Source: Thiomonas sp. (GTDB lineage Bacteria; Pseudomonadota; Gammaproteobacteria; Burkholderiales; Burkholderiaceae). Taken from it: 5,305 nucleotides of DNA. The translations under genes and the position numbers were made by a program. The stretch spans positions 1 through 5,305 of the forward strand of contig DAIAZB010000227.1 of NCBI GenBank assembly GCA_027443745.1. Reading direction: 5' to 3'. Each line of letters begins with the position of its first letter. Within the stretch, counting starts at the first letter, position 1. Below are positions 1 to 4,621 of this stretch, piece after piece. The notes beneath the pieces are model-generated. The model did no database searches and was not told the origin of the DNA. It was given only the letters and a program-made list of their open reading frames with translations.

Positions 1-2
1 AG

Positions 3-1046
3 CTGCGCGCCTGCGACTATGGCGCGCCGACGATCCGCAAGCGGCTGTTTCTGGTCGCGCGTTGCGACGGGCAGCCGATCCGCTGGCCCGAGCCGACGCA
101 CGGCGATCCGGCATCCGACGCGGTGAAGCTCCGCCAACTTAAGCCGTGGCGCACCGCGGCCGAGTGCATCGATTGGTCGCTGCCGTGCCCGAGCATCTTC
201 GAGCGCGCCAGGCCGCTGGCCGACGCCACGCTGCGGCGCGTCGCCAAGGGCATCATGCGCTACGTGGTCAACGCGGCCGAGCCGTTCATCGTGAACACGC
301 GCAACGGCGAGCGCCAGGGCCAGCAGCCGCGCACCCGCGGCGTGCACGAGCCGCTGTGGAACGTCACCGCCCAGGGCTCGCAGGGCGCGCTGGTCGCGCC
401 GAGCCTGGTTGGCATCGACCACCGCGGCAGCGGGGACGCCGCGAGCTGGAGCGCCGGAGCGCCGCTGACCACCGTCACCTCCGAGGCGCGGCACGCGCTG
501 GTGTCGGCCTTCATCGCCAAGCACTACGGCGGCGTTATCGGCTCGGATCTCCGCGCACCGGTGCCGACCGTCACCAGCGTCGACCATAACAGCTTGGTCG
601 CGTCGAACCTCGTGAAGCTGCGCGGCGGCGGCAACATCGGCCAGCCGGCTGACGAGCCTCTGCGCACGATCAGCGCCGGCGGCCAGCACTTCGCCGAGGT
701 CCGCGCCTTCTTGACCGCCTACTACGGCACCGACCAGGACCCTGGACTGCGCGACCCCATGCACACGGTCACCACGCGCGACCGCTACGCCCTGGTGACC
801 GTCGCCGGCCAGCAGTACGCCATCGCCGACATCGGCCTGCGCATGCTGGCGCCGCGCGAGCTTTTCGCGGCTCAGGGCTTCCCGGCAAGCTACGTCATCG
901 ACCACGGTATCGACGAGCGCGGCCAGCGTGTCGATCTCACCAAAACCGCCCAGGTCCGCATGTGCGGAAACAGCGTCTGTCCGCCGCTGGCCGCCGCGCT
1001 GGTGCGCGCGAACCTCGCCGAGTTGGCGATCAGGAGGGCAGCATGA
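3..1046 (+). CDS. C5 cytosine DNA methyltransferase, 5'-truncated by window edge
   Basis: Transfers a methyl group from S-adenosylmethionine to carbon 5 of cytosine in phage or host DNA, probably protecting the phage from restriction or marking its DNA. The reading frame is open from the first full codon (nt 3), so the N-terminal part with SAM-binding motif I and the catalytic PC motif lies outside the window; 347 residues remain. Visible parts are a motif VIII-like IRKRLFLVAR at about nt 33-62, a variable target-recognition region with about 33-residue repeats (nt 351-806), a motif IX-like LRMLAPRELFAAQGFP at about nt 837-884, and motif X as MCGNSVCPPLAAALV near nt 960-1004. The GTG at 123 is internal, because motif VIII precedes it. 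The stop overlaps the next gene's ATG by 4 bp. Family assignment is secure; target sequence is not readable from here. Confidence 0.93.
   Translation: MRACDYGAPTIRKRLFLVARCDGQPIRWPEPTHGDPASDAVKLRQLKPWRTAAECIDWSLPCPSIFERARPLADATLRRVAKGIMRYVVNAAEPFIVNTRNGERQGQQPRTRGVHEPLWNVTAQGSQGALVAPSLVGIDHRGSGDAASWSAGAPLTTVTSEARHALVSAFIAKHYGGVIGSDLRAPVPTVTSVDHNSLVASNLVKLRGGGNIGQPADEPLRTISAGGQHFAEVRAFLTAYYGTDQDPGLRDPMHTVTTRDRYALVTVAGQQYAIADIGLRMLAPRELFAAQGFPASYVIDHGIDERGQRVDLTKTAQVRMCGNSVCPPLAAALVRANLAELAIRRAA
351..806 (+). repeat. Five degenerate ~33-aa repeats inside the methyltransferase variable region
   Basis: At the protein level five units begin with P-x-x-(T/N)-(V/I)-(T/S) and mostly continue to an (A/S)LV-like step and a Y-x-G or R-G-G turn. 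Their first prolines are encoded at about nt 351, 462, 558, 657 and 756, a spacing of 37, 32, 33 and 33 residues. Examples are PLTTVTSEARHALV, PVPTVTSVDHNSLV and PMHTVTTRDRYALV. The repetition is in the protein and not in the DNA, so the units are old. They sit where C5 methyltransferases carry the target-recognition domain. Confidence 0.75.
1032..1037 (+). promoter_or_regulatory. Shine-Dalgarno AGGAGG that fixes the DUF5131 start
   Basis: A perfect AGGAGG lies five bases before the ATG at 1043, inside the last codons of the methyltransferase. It supports 1043 over the upstream in-frame ATG at 962, which would extend the protein back through the conserved methyltransferase C-terminus. Confidence 0.85.
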
Positions 1047-2113
1047 AAAACACAAAGATCGAATGGGCGCACCACACATTCAATCCCTGGATCGGCTGCA
1101 CGAAGGTGTCACCCGCGTGCGACCATTGCTATGCGGAAAATATCATGGCATCGCGCATGCACGTCGTGCAGTGGGGCGCGGGCCAGCCGCGCAAGCGCAC
1201 CAGCGCGCGCAACTGGAACGACCCCCTGCGCTGGAATGCTGAGGCCGAGCGCCTTGGCGTCCGGTACCGGGTTTTCTGTGCCAGCTTGGCGGATGTGTTC
1301 GATAACGAAATACCTGAACACTGGCGCTGGGATCTGTTCCGCCTCATCCGTGCGACGCCGCACCTTGACTGGCTCTTGCTGACAAAGCGCATCGGGAACG
1401 CGCGGGCGATGATGAACTATGCAGCATCGGCAGCAGACGGCGATTTCGTCGGCGCGCAGTGCTGGGATCGGTCGCCGTGGCCCAATGTCTGGCTCGGCGC
1501 CACGATCTGCAACCAGGCCGAGGCCGACCGCGACATACCGAAATTGCTGTCCACGCCAGCGGCAAAGCGCTTTTTGAGCATGGAGCCGCTGTTGGGGCCG
1601 GTGGATCTCACGAACATCCGTTTACCGCTGGCCGGTGCCAGCTTCACCGAAGGGAACGTGCTGATGCACAAGAGCACGCTCGACCGCGGCCATTCTCGCC
1701 CTGCCATCGACTGGGTCATCGTCGGCGGCGAGAGCGGCCCGCAGGCGCGGCCGATGCACCCCGATTGGGTGCGCAGCCTGCGCGACCAGTGCGCGACGGC
1801 CGGCGTGCCGTTCCTGTTCAAACAGTGGGGCGAGTGGCGGTCCATCTGCCAGGGTGATGGCGAGTGGTGGCATCCGCTGTATCGCAGCAATCGCGTTGCG
1901 CGCTCCCGCGAGGATCAGGGGTCGTTGGACGATCTCTACGGCCGGACATGCCGCGTGCCGCAGTTGTGCCTGCGCATCGACGGCAAGCACGCGACGATCA
2001 ACGAGCCCAACGCGTTCTTGCAGGGCACTCACCCCGTGCAAGCGTTCATGGTGGGCAAGAAGGCCGCCGGCCGCTTACTCGACGGCCGCACCTGGGACGA
2101 GGTTCCGGGATGA
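1043..2113 (+). CDS. DUF5131 / phage Gp37-Gp68 family three-Cys protein
   Basis: 356-residue member of the phage Gp37/Gp68 family (PF07505, DUF5131), whose biochemical role is unknown. The N-terminus has the family signature: IEWAHHTFNPWIGC followed by a three-cysteine cluster C19-x6-C26-x2-C29 with YAE directly after. The cluster resembles, without matching, the cysteine triads that hold iron-sulfur clusters in radical SAM enzymes. The family also shows in DWVIVGGESGPQARPMHPDW and FLFKQWGEW in the second half, and in the C-terminal VGKKAAGRLLDGRTWDEVPG. The length looks complete. The start at 1043 has a perfect Shine-Dalgarno and a 4-bp ATGA overlap with the methyltransferase, so the two are probably translationally coupled. 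A three-Cys-motif partner (TcmP), which often accompanies this family, is not seen in the window. Family is confident; an enzymatic or nucleic-acid role is only inference. Confidence 0.92.
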   Translation: MKNTKIEWAHHTFNPWIGCTKVSPACDHCYAENIMASRMHVVQWGAGQPRKRTSARNWNDPLRWNAEAERLGVRYRVFCASLADVFDNEIPEHWRWDLFRLIRATPHLDWLLLTKRIGNARAMMNYAASAADGDFVGAQCWDRSPWPNVWLGATICNQAEADRDIPKLLSTPAAKRFLSMEPLLGPVDLTNIRLPLAGASFTEGNVLMHKSTLDRGHSRPAIDWVIVGGESGPQARPMHPDWVRSLRDQCATAGVPFLFKQWGEWRSICQGDGEWWHPLYRSNRVARSREDQGSLDDLYGRTCRVPQLCLRIDGKHATINEPNAFLQGTHPVQAFMVGKKAAGRLLDGRTWDEVPG

Positions 2114-2313
2114 CAACCACCACCGACGAAGCCCTGCAGCTCGTCGCCGACTGCGAAGCACGCGAGTCGCGGCTGAGCGAGTGGGAAGCCGGCTTCATCG
2201 ACTCGATCCGACGCCAGCTCGAGCACGGGCGCACGCTGACCGCAAGGCAGGACGAGGACCTTACCGCAATTTGGGAGCGGGCAACTGCAAAGGATGAAAA
2301 GGGGAAGCCATGA
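2110..2313 (+). CDS. Small phage protein of unknown function (67 aa)
   Basis: A 67-residue acidic, soluble and probably all-helical protein with no membrane segment or cysteine-rich motif. It has two helical blocks: a W-E-x-G-F-I-D-S-I-R-R-Q-L segment in the middle and LTARQDEDLTAIWERAT near the C-terminus. From memory, small proteins of this pattern occur in early regions of proteobacterial phages; I cannot name a function. The ATG at 2110 overlaps the DUF5131 stop by 4 bp (ATGA) and a GAGG lies seven bases upstream at 2099-2102. The frame stays open back to 1864, but that would run deep into the conserved end of DUF5131, so the overlap start is preferred. It overlaps the next gene by ATGA too. 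Confidence 0.78.
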   Translation: MTTTTDEALQLVADCEARESRLSEWEAGFIDSIRRQLEHGRTLTARQDEDLTAIWERATAKDEKGKP

Positions 2314-2768
2314 CCGACAAGATCACATGGGTGATGGTTCCAAAGGAACTGGACGCATTCATGATCTACGCAGCGAGTGAGGCTGCGCCTAAACTTTCGT
2401 TGGTTTCCATCAAAAACGTATATCAAGCTATCCTCGCCGCCGCCCCCACGCCGCCAGTGCAAGATGCTCTGAGCACAGTTCCCGCATCAGGATTAATTCA
2501 TGATGTGATGCAACTCAATGCCGATCTTCACGCCAGCAATGAAGCGCTGATGTGCGATGTGCTCGATATGCGCGCGGGCATGCAGCGCATGGTTGCCGGC
2601 ATTAAGCATCTAGCCGAGATCGCGCGGCAGTGGGAGCCAGACCATAGCAGCCGCGCAGATCGACGCGGCTGGCTGTTGGCACTGCATGCCGCGGATGACG
2701 CCGAGGCGCTACTCGACGCACAGGCAAAGCGATTACTCATCCCTAAATCGCAGGAGGCGAGCAAATGA
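2310..2768 (+). CDS. Phage protein of unknown function (152 aa)
   Basis: 152-residue protein that I do not assign to a function. The N-terminal third (WVMVPKELDAFMIYAA ... VYQAILAAAPTPP) resembles the opening of many small phage accessory proteins, in which a W-x-x-V-P-K-E start and a Y-x-x-(M/I)-L-A-A-A-P stretch lead into an unrelated C-terminal part. The remainder (about residues 62-145) is helix-forming, with leucine, methionine and alanine at intervals, and could be a coiled coil or helical bundle. The gene begins in an ATGA overlap with its upstream neighbour, with GGGGA four bases before the ATG, and its own stop overlaps the ATG of the excisionase-like gene. Base composition between about 2370 and 2540 is clearly lower in GC than the flanking genes, which may mean a separate acquisition. 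Confidence 0.75.
   Translation: MTDKITWVMVPKELDAFMIYAASEAAPKLSLVSIKNVYQAILAAAPTPPVQDALSTVPASGLIHDVMQLNADLHASNEALMCDVLDMRAGMQRMVAGIKHLAEIARQWEPDHSSRADRRGWLLALHAADDAEALLDAQAKRLLIPKSQEASK
2752..2757 (+). promoter_or_regulatory. Shine-Dalgarno AGGAGG for the excisionase-like gene
   Basis: A perfect AGGAGG is placed seven bases before the ATG at 2765, inside the last codons of the preceding gene. It supports 2765 over the in-frame ATG two codons later at 2771. Confidence 0.75.
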
Positions 2769-3061
2769 CCATGCTCACCACCGAGCAACTCGCCGCCGAG
2801 TTCGGCATCAGCGCGAGGCAGGTCCAGCGGCTGGCCAAGCAGGGCATGCCAAGCATCCCGGTTGGCGCCCGCGCGCGCCGCTATGATCCAACCGCCTGCC
2901 GATCCTGGCTCCAGCAAAACGACGAAGCCCTGACATGCCGATCAAGCGCCCCGCAGCCGGTGGCTGGGAAGTATCCGTCTGCGTCCGTGGTGTCCGCCTA
3001 CACCGACGCCTGCCGCCGACTACATCTGCGAGTGACGCCAAGCGCACCGAAGCCGATCTGA
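2765..3061 (+). CDS. Excisionase-like helix-turn-helix DNA-binding protein
   Basis: 98-residue protein. The first 55 residues form a small MerR/excisionase-type winged helix domain: LTTEQLAAEFGISARQVQRL is the helix-turn-helix, QGMPSIPVGARARRYDP the wing, and TACRSWL the closing helix. Its place directly before int suggests a recombination directionality factor (Xis) that bends attachment-site DNA and drives excision; a role as transcription regulator is also possible. It starts in an ATGA overlap with the upstream gene. The tail of about 42 residues (CRSSAPQPVAG ... RVTPSAPKPI) is read from DNA that also encodes the integrase N-terminus in another frame. By hand count, third-position GC of the overlap is about 71% in this frame and 67% in the int frame, against about 86% in int just after it, which fits both frames being used. 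An alternative is a recent frameshift that lengthened a shorter protein. Confidence 0.82.
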   Translation: MTMLTTEQLAAEFGISARQVQRLAKQGMPSIPVGARARRYDPTACRSWLQQNDEALTCRSSAPQPVAGKYPSASVVSAYTDACRRLHLRVTPSAPKPI

Positions 3062-3930
3062 GGCTGGCCGCCGGCCGCTCAACCGCCGGGCGCGCGGCCG
3101 CCATCCCCGGAGATCCGCCCATGGTGCGGATCATCGCGCTGTACCTTGACCACGCCAAGCACCTACGCAGCCCAGACACCGCCATCCACCATGCCCAGCG
3201 CATCGGCCCATGGCTCCAGCACTACCGCGCAAGCCAGGCGCGCGAATGCGCCGCCCACCTCGTGGCCGACATGCGCGGCCAGTATGCCGACGCCACCATC
3301 AACCGCAGCCTCGGCGCCCTCAAAAAAGCCCTGCGCATAGCCTGGGAACGCGGCGCGCTGCCCGAGGACTACAGCGCGCGCATCAGGCGCCTCGAGGAAC
3401 GCAACGCCCGCGACGTGTACCTGTCGATCGAGCAGGTCGAACAAATCGCCAGCCACGCCAGCGAGAACGTGCGCGCCGCCATCTGGATTGCCCTGCTCAC
3501 CGGCTGCCGCCGCGGCGAAGTTCTGGCCATCACCCAGGGAAGCATCGGCCCCGACGCGCTCACCATCCGGGCCGGCAATACCAAGACGCTTCGCACGCGC
3601 ACCGTCCCCATCGTTCCCGCGCTGCGCCCGTGGCTAGAGTTCGTGCCGCTGCCGATCAACTACGAGGGCCTCAAGACCGGATTCGCGCGCGCCCGTCAAG
3701 CCGCCGGCATGCCGCACGTCCATTTCCACGACCTGCGCCACAGTTGCGCCACCATCCTGCTGAGCCTGGACGTGCCGCTCGACGTGGTGCGCGACATCCT
3801 TGGCCACACCTCGATTCGCACGACAGAACGCTACGCCCACGCCCTGGTGCACAGACAGCGCACCGCCCTCGGAAAGCTGGGCGAATTACACCAGGCCGTG
3901 CACCAGCAAAAGAAAACGGCCCTTTGTTAG
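2935..3930 (+). CDS. int: Tyrosine recombinase (phage integrase)
   Basis: 331-residue site-specific recombinase that integrates and excises the phage at a tRNA-Val attachment site. Residues 1-45 form the arm-DNA-binding module (a basic beta pattern, GGWEVSVCVRGVRLHRRLPP). Residues 62-140 fit the helical core-binding domain, and about 160-331 the catalytic domain. All expected catalytic residues are visible: Arg192 in TGCRRGEVL, Lys217 in the beta-hairpin NTKTLRTRTVPIVP, His265 and Arg268 in HDLRHS, His291 in LGHTS, and nucleophile Tyr300 in TTERYAH. The ATG at 2935 is kept because the arm-binding module needs it, although this overlaps the excisionase-like gene by 127 bp; the GAAG before it is weak, so coupling is likely. 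The stop lies in the hairpin at 3916-3936. The last codons contain the left copy of the putative arm site. It ends 22 bp before the tRNA-derived core and appears intact. Confidence 0.96.
   Translation: MPIKRPAAGGWEVSVCVRGVRLHRRLPPTTSASDAKRTEADLRLAAGRSTAGRAAAIPGDPPMVRIIALYLDHAKHLRSPDTAIHHAQRIGPWLQHYRASQARECAAHLVADMRGQYADATINRSLGALKKALRIAWERGALPEDYSARIRRLEERNARDVYLSIEQVEQIASHASENVRAAIWIALLTGCRRGEVLAITQGSIGPDALTIRAGNTKTLRTRTVPIVPALRPWLEFVPLPINYEGLKTGFARARQAAGMPHVHFHDLRHSCATILLSLDVPLDVVRDILGHTSIRTTERYAHALVHRQRTALGKLGELHQAVHQQKKTALC
3886..3906 (+). repeat. Left copy of 21-bp att-flanking direct repeat (putative integrase arm site)
   Basis: TTACACCA, three variable bases, then CGTGCACCAG. It matches the copy at 4083-4103 at 18 of 21 positions, with all differences in the central three bases. 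It lies within the last int codons, centred 98 bp left of the anticodon-loop position of the core. The two halves are themselves related (ACACCA and GCACCA, 11 bp apart). A further inverted partial copy, CTGGTGCAC, occurs at 3844-3852. The role as an arm-type integrase binding site is inferred from position and symmetry. Confidence 0.6.
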
Positions 3931-3936
3931 GGCCGT
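3916..3936 (-). terminator. Rho-independent terminator across the int stop codon, minus orientation
   Basis: ACGGCCCT (3916-3923) and AGGGCCGT (3929-3936) form a perfect 8-bp GC-rich stem with the 5-base loop TTGTT. Read on the minus strand, the stem is followed directly by TTTTCTTTT (from the A-rich 3908-3916), which gives a good terminator for the leftward unit starting near 4584. On the plus strand only a distal TTTT at 3947-3950 follows, so it may also stop the int transcript, but less well. The int stop TAG (3928-3930) sits at the loop/stem boundary. Confidence 0.75.
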
Positions 3937-3948
3937 AAGTGCCTGATT
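3936..3948 (-). promoter_or_regulatory. Candidate IHF binding site in attP
   Basis: On the minus strand this reads AATCAGGCACTTA, a complete match to the IHF consensus WATCARNNNNTTR, with A/T-rich DNA (AATAAA) on its 5' side. It lies between the left putative arm site and the tRNA core, which is where IHF bends DNA in lambda-type attP sites. One base overlaps the hairpin at 3916-3936. Binding is inferred from the consensus only. Confidence 0.5.
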
Positions 3949-3952
3949 TTAT

Positions 3953-4000
3953 TGGTGGGTGGTACAGGGATCGAACCTGTGGCCCCTGCCGTGTGAAGGC
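3953..4000 (-). other. attP core: 3' half of tRNA-Val (anticodon CAC)
   Basis: Read on the minus strand, this holds the anticodon loop TTCACAC (3997-3991; anticodon CAC, Val) and the 3' anticodon strand GGCAG paired with most of the 5' strand. A 5-base variable loop follows, then the T-arm ACAGG-TTCGATC-CCTGT (3980-3964), the 3' acceptor strand ACCACCC, discriminator A and encoded CCA (3955-3953). The 5' acceptor strand, D-arm and outer anticodon base are missing: the expected GGGTGGT does not occur in the next 30 bases. It is therefore a tRNA fragment, as phages carry to restore the 3' end of the tRNA they integrate into. Integrases of this type commonly cross over in the anticodon loop, flanked here by the dyad of the anticodon stem. 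The true core length needs comparison with the host tRNA. Confidence 0.88.
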
Positions 4001-4082
4001 AAGTCGTCGCGTCCTGTCGGCCTGTTCTCAGAGGGAGATCGGCGCGCCTTGTGCGCGTTTTCGGCCTATTCCGCGCCACGTT

Positions 4083-4103
4083 TTACACCAAAACGTGCAC
4101 CAG
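4083..4103 (+). repeat. Right copy of 21-bp att-flanking direct repeat (putative integrase arm site)
   Basis: TTACACCA, AAA, then CGTGCACCAG: 18 of 21 bases equal to 3886-3906, in the same orientation. It is centred 99 bp right of the anticodon-loop centre of the core. It lies in non-coding DNA, so the match is not explained by shared coding use. In one plus frame it spells LHQNVHQ, close to LHQAVHQ at the integrase C-terminus. A remnant of a second int 3' end is therefore an alternative to an arm site. Confidence 0.6.
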
Positions 4104-4114
4104 GGTTTCGACCC

Positions 4115-4330
4115 TCAGATCTCGCGCAACCGAGCGGCCAACGCATCCAACTCCGCAGCGCGCTCCTGCGTGAGGCGCAATAGATCAATGTAGAGCCCAG
4201 GTGGCACATCGTGCGTGCCCGCAGCCCAGCGGCGCATCGTGCGGTCGGACACATCCAGCGCGCGGGCCAGCTCTGTTTGCCAGCGACGCCCGTACAGAGC
4301 CTCGCCGCACTCAGCGAGCAGGCGGCTCAT
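4115..4330 (-). CDS. Small helix-turn-helix DNA-binding protein (71 aa)
   Basis: 71-residue protein with a Cro/C1-type helix-turn-helix in its middle: WQTELARALDVSDRTMRRW at about residues 17-35, followed by a helical C-terminus rich in Leu, Ala and Glu (DLLRLTQERAAELDALAARL) that could support dimerisation. It probably binds DNA as a small transcription regulator, but its target is not known. The ATG overlaps the stop of the upstream gene by 4 bp (ATGA) and has no strong Shine-Dalgarno of its own, so translation is probably coupled. It is second in a two-gene unit driven from the promoter near 4591-4618, and the transcript would continue through the att core to the terminator at 3916-3936. 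A repressor of its own promoter, or the antitoxin-like partner of the preceding gene, are possible roles without direct support. Confidence 0.82.
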   Translation of the reverse strand: MSRLLAECGEALYGRRWQTELARALDVSDRTMRRWAAGTHDVPPGLYIDLLRLTQERAAELDALAARLREI

Positions 4331-4539
4331 TGCCAGCGGGCGTCAGCGATCCGACGGCTGGAGACAATCTGCACGTCGCCGTCGCCGCGATCCTGCCCGA
4401 TGATGATTGTGTAGTCGCGCTGCTCGGCGCCGAACTCGCGACTCGCGGCGCGCTTGGCTTGCGCCAGGGTGCCATCGATCTCTATGTGCCTGGCACTAGA
4501 AATGCTGTGATGACGGATGGTGGCGATGTACTTGCTCAT
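4327..4539 (-). CDS. Phage protein of unknown function (70 aa)
   Basis: 70-residue soluble protein beginning MSKYIATIRHHSISSARHIE. It has an alternating beta-like start, a central helix (TLAQAKRAASREFG), a second strand (DYTIIIGQ) and a basic C-terminus (SSRRIADARWQ), so a small alpha/beta fold is likely. I do not recognise a function; similar short proteins occur in phages of high-GC proteobacteria as far as I recall. The start is well set: a perfect AGGAGG (minus strand, 4550-4545) lies five bases before the ATG, and a near-consensus promoter lies about 50 bp further upstream. Its stop overlaps the start of the helix-turn-helix gene by ATGA, so the two form one operon. The order small protein then HTH protein is also that of some toxin-antitoxin modules (higBA type), but no toxin motif is visible. 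Confidence 0.8.
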   Translation of the reverse strand: MSKYIATIRHHSISSARHIEIDGTLAQAKRAASREFGAEQRDYTIIIGQDRGDGDVQIVSSRRIADARWQ

Positions 4540-4544
4540 GATGG

Positions 4545-4550
4545 CCTCCT
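4545..4550 (-). promoter_or_regulatory. Shine-Dalgarno AGGAGG for the 70-aa gene
   Basis: The minus strand reads AGGAGG, five bases before the ATG at 4539. This full anti-16S match supports strong translation of the first gene in the two-gene unit. Confidence 0.8.
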
Positions 4551-4590
4551 AGCCAATTCGCGCGGGCCTGATTGCCCTGCGCATGTCCTA

Positions 4591-4618
4591 ATAATAGGTC
4601 ATTTGCGGACCGTGTCAA
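4591..4618 (-). promoter_or_regulatory. Near-consensus sigma70 promoter of the two-gene minus-strand unit
   Basis: On the minus strand, TTGACA (4618-4613, six of six) is followed after 16 bases by TATTAT (4596-4591, five of six). The predicted start is near 4584, leaving a leader of about 45 bases before the ATG at 4539. The -35 box begins three bases after the Rz stop codon. An imperfect palindrome, CCTAATAATAGG (4587-4598), covers the -10 box and could be an operator, possibly for the HTH protein of this unit; that part is speculative. Confidence 0.8.
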
Positions 4619-4621
4619 GAT

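Noticed and set aside
962..1042. Upstream ATG extension of DUF5131
   Set aside because: It would read through the methyltransferase C-terminus; the family N-terminus and a perfect Shine-Dalgarno fit the ATG at 1043.
123..1046. Methyltransferase as a complete gene starting at the GTG at 123
   Set aside because: Motif VIII-like sequence is in frame upstream of it and motifs I-VII are missing, so the gene enters from outside the window.
1417..2041. Long minus-strand open frames opposite DUF5131
   Set aside because: They have no recognisable motifs, are Arg/Ala/Pro-rich and lie opposite a well-conserved gene; they are by-products of high GC.
3953..4030. Complete tRNA-Val gene
   Set aside because: No 5' acceptor strand (GGGTGGT), D-arm or outer anticodon pair is present to the right of 4000, so only the 3' half exists.
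3939..4193. Plus-strand open frame starting near GGWYRDRTCGPCR
   Set aside because: Its N-terminal part is a translation of the antisense of the tRNA-Val 3' end, a common false gene at attachment sites; the rest is att DNA and antisense of the HTH gene.
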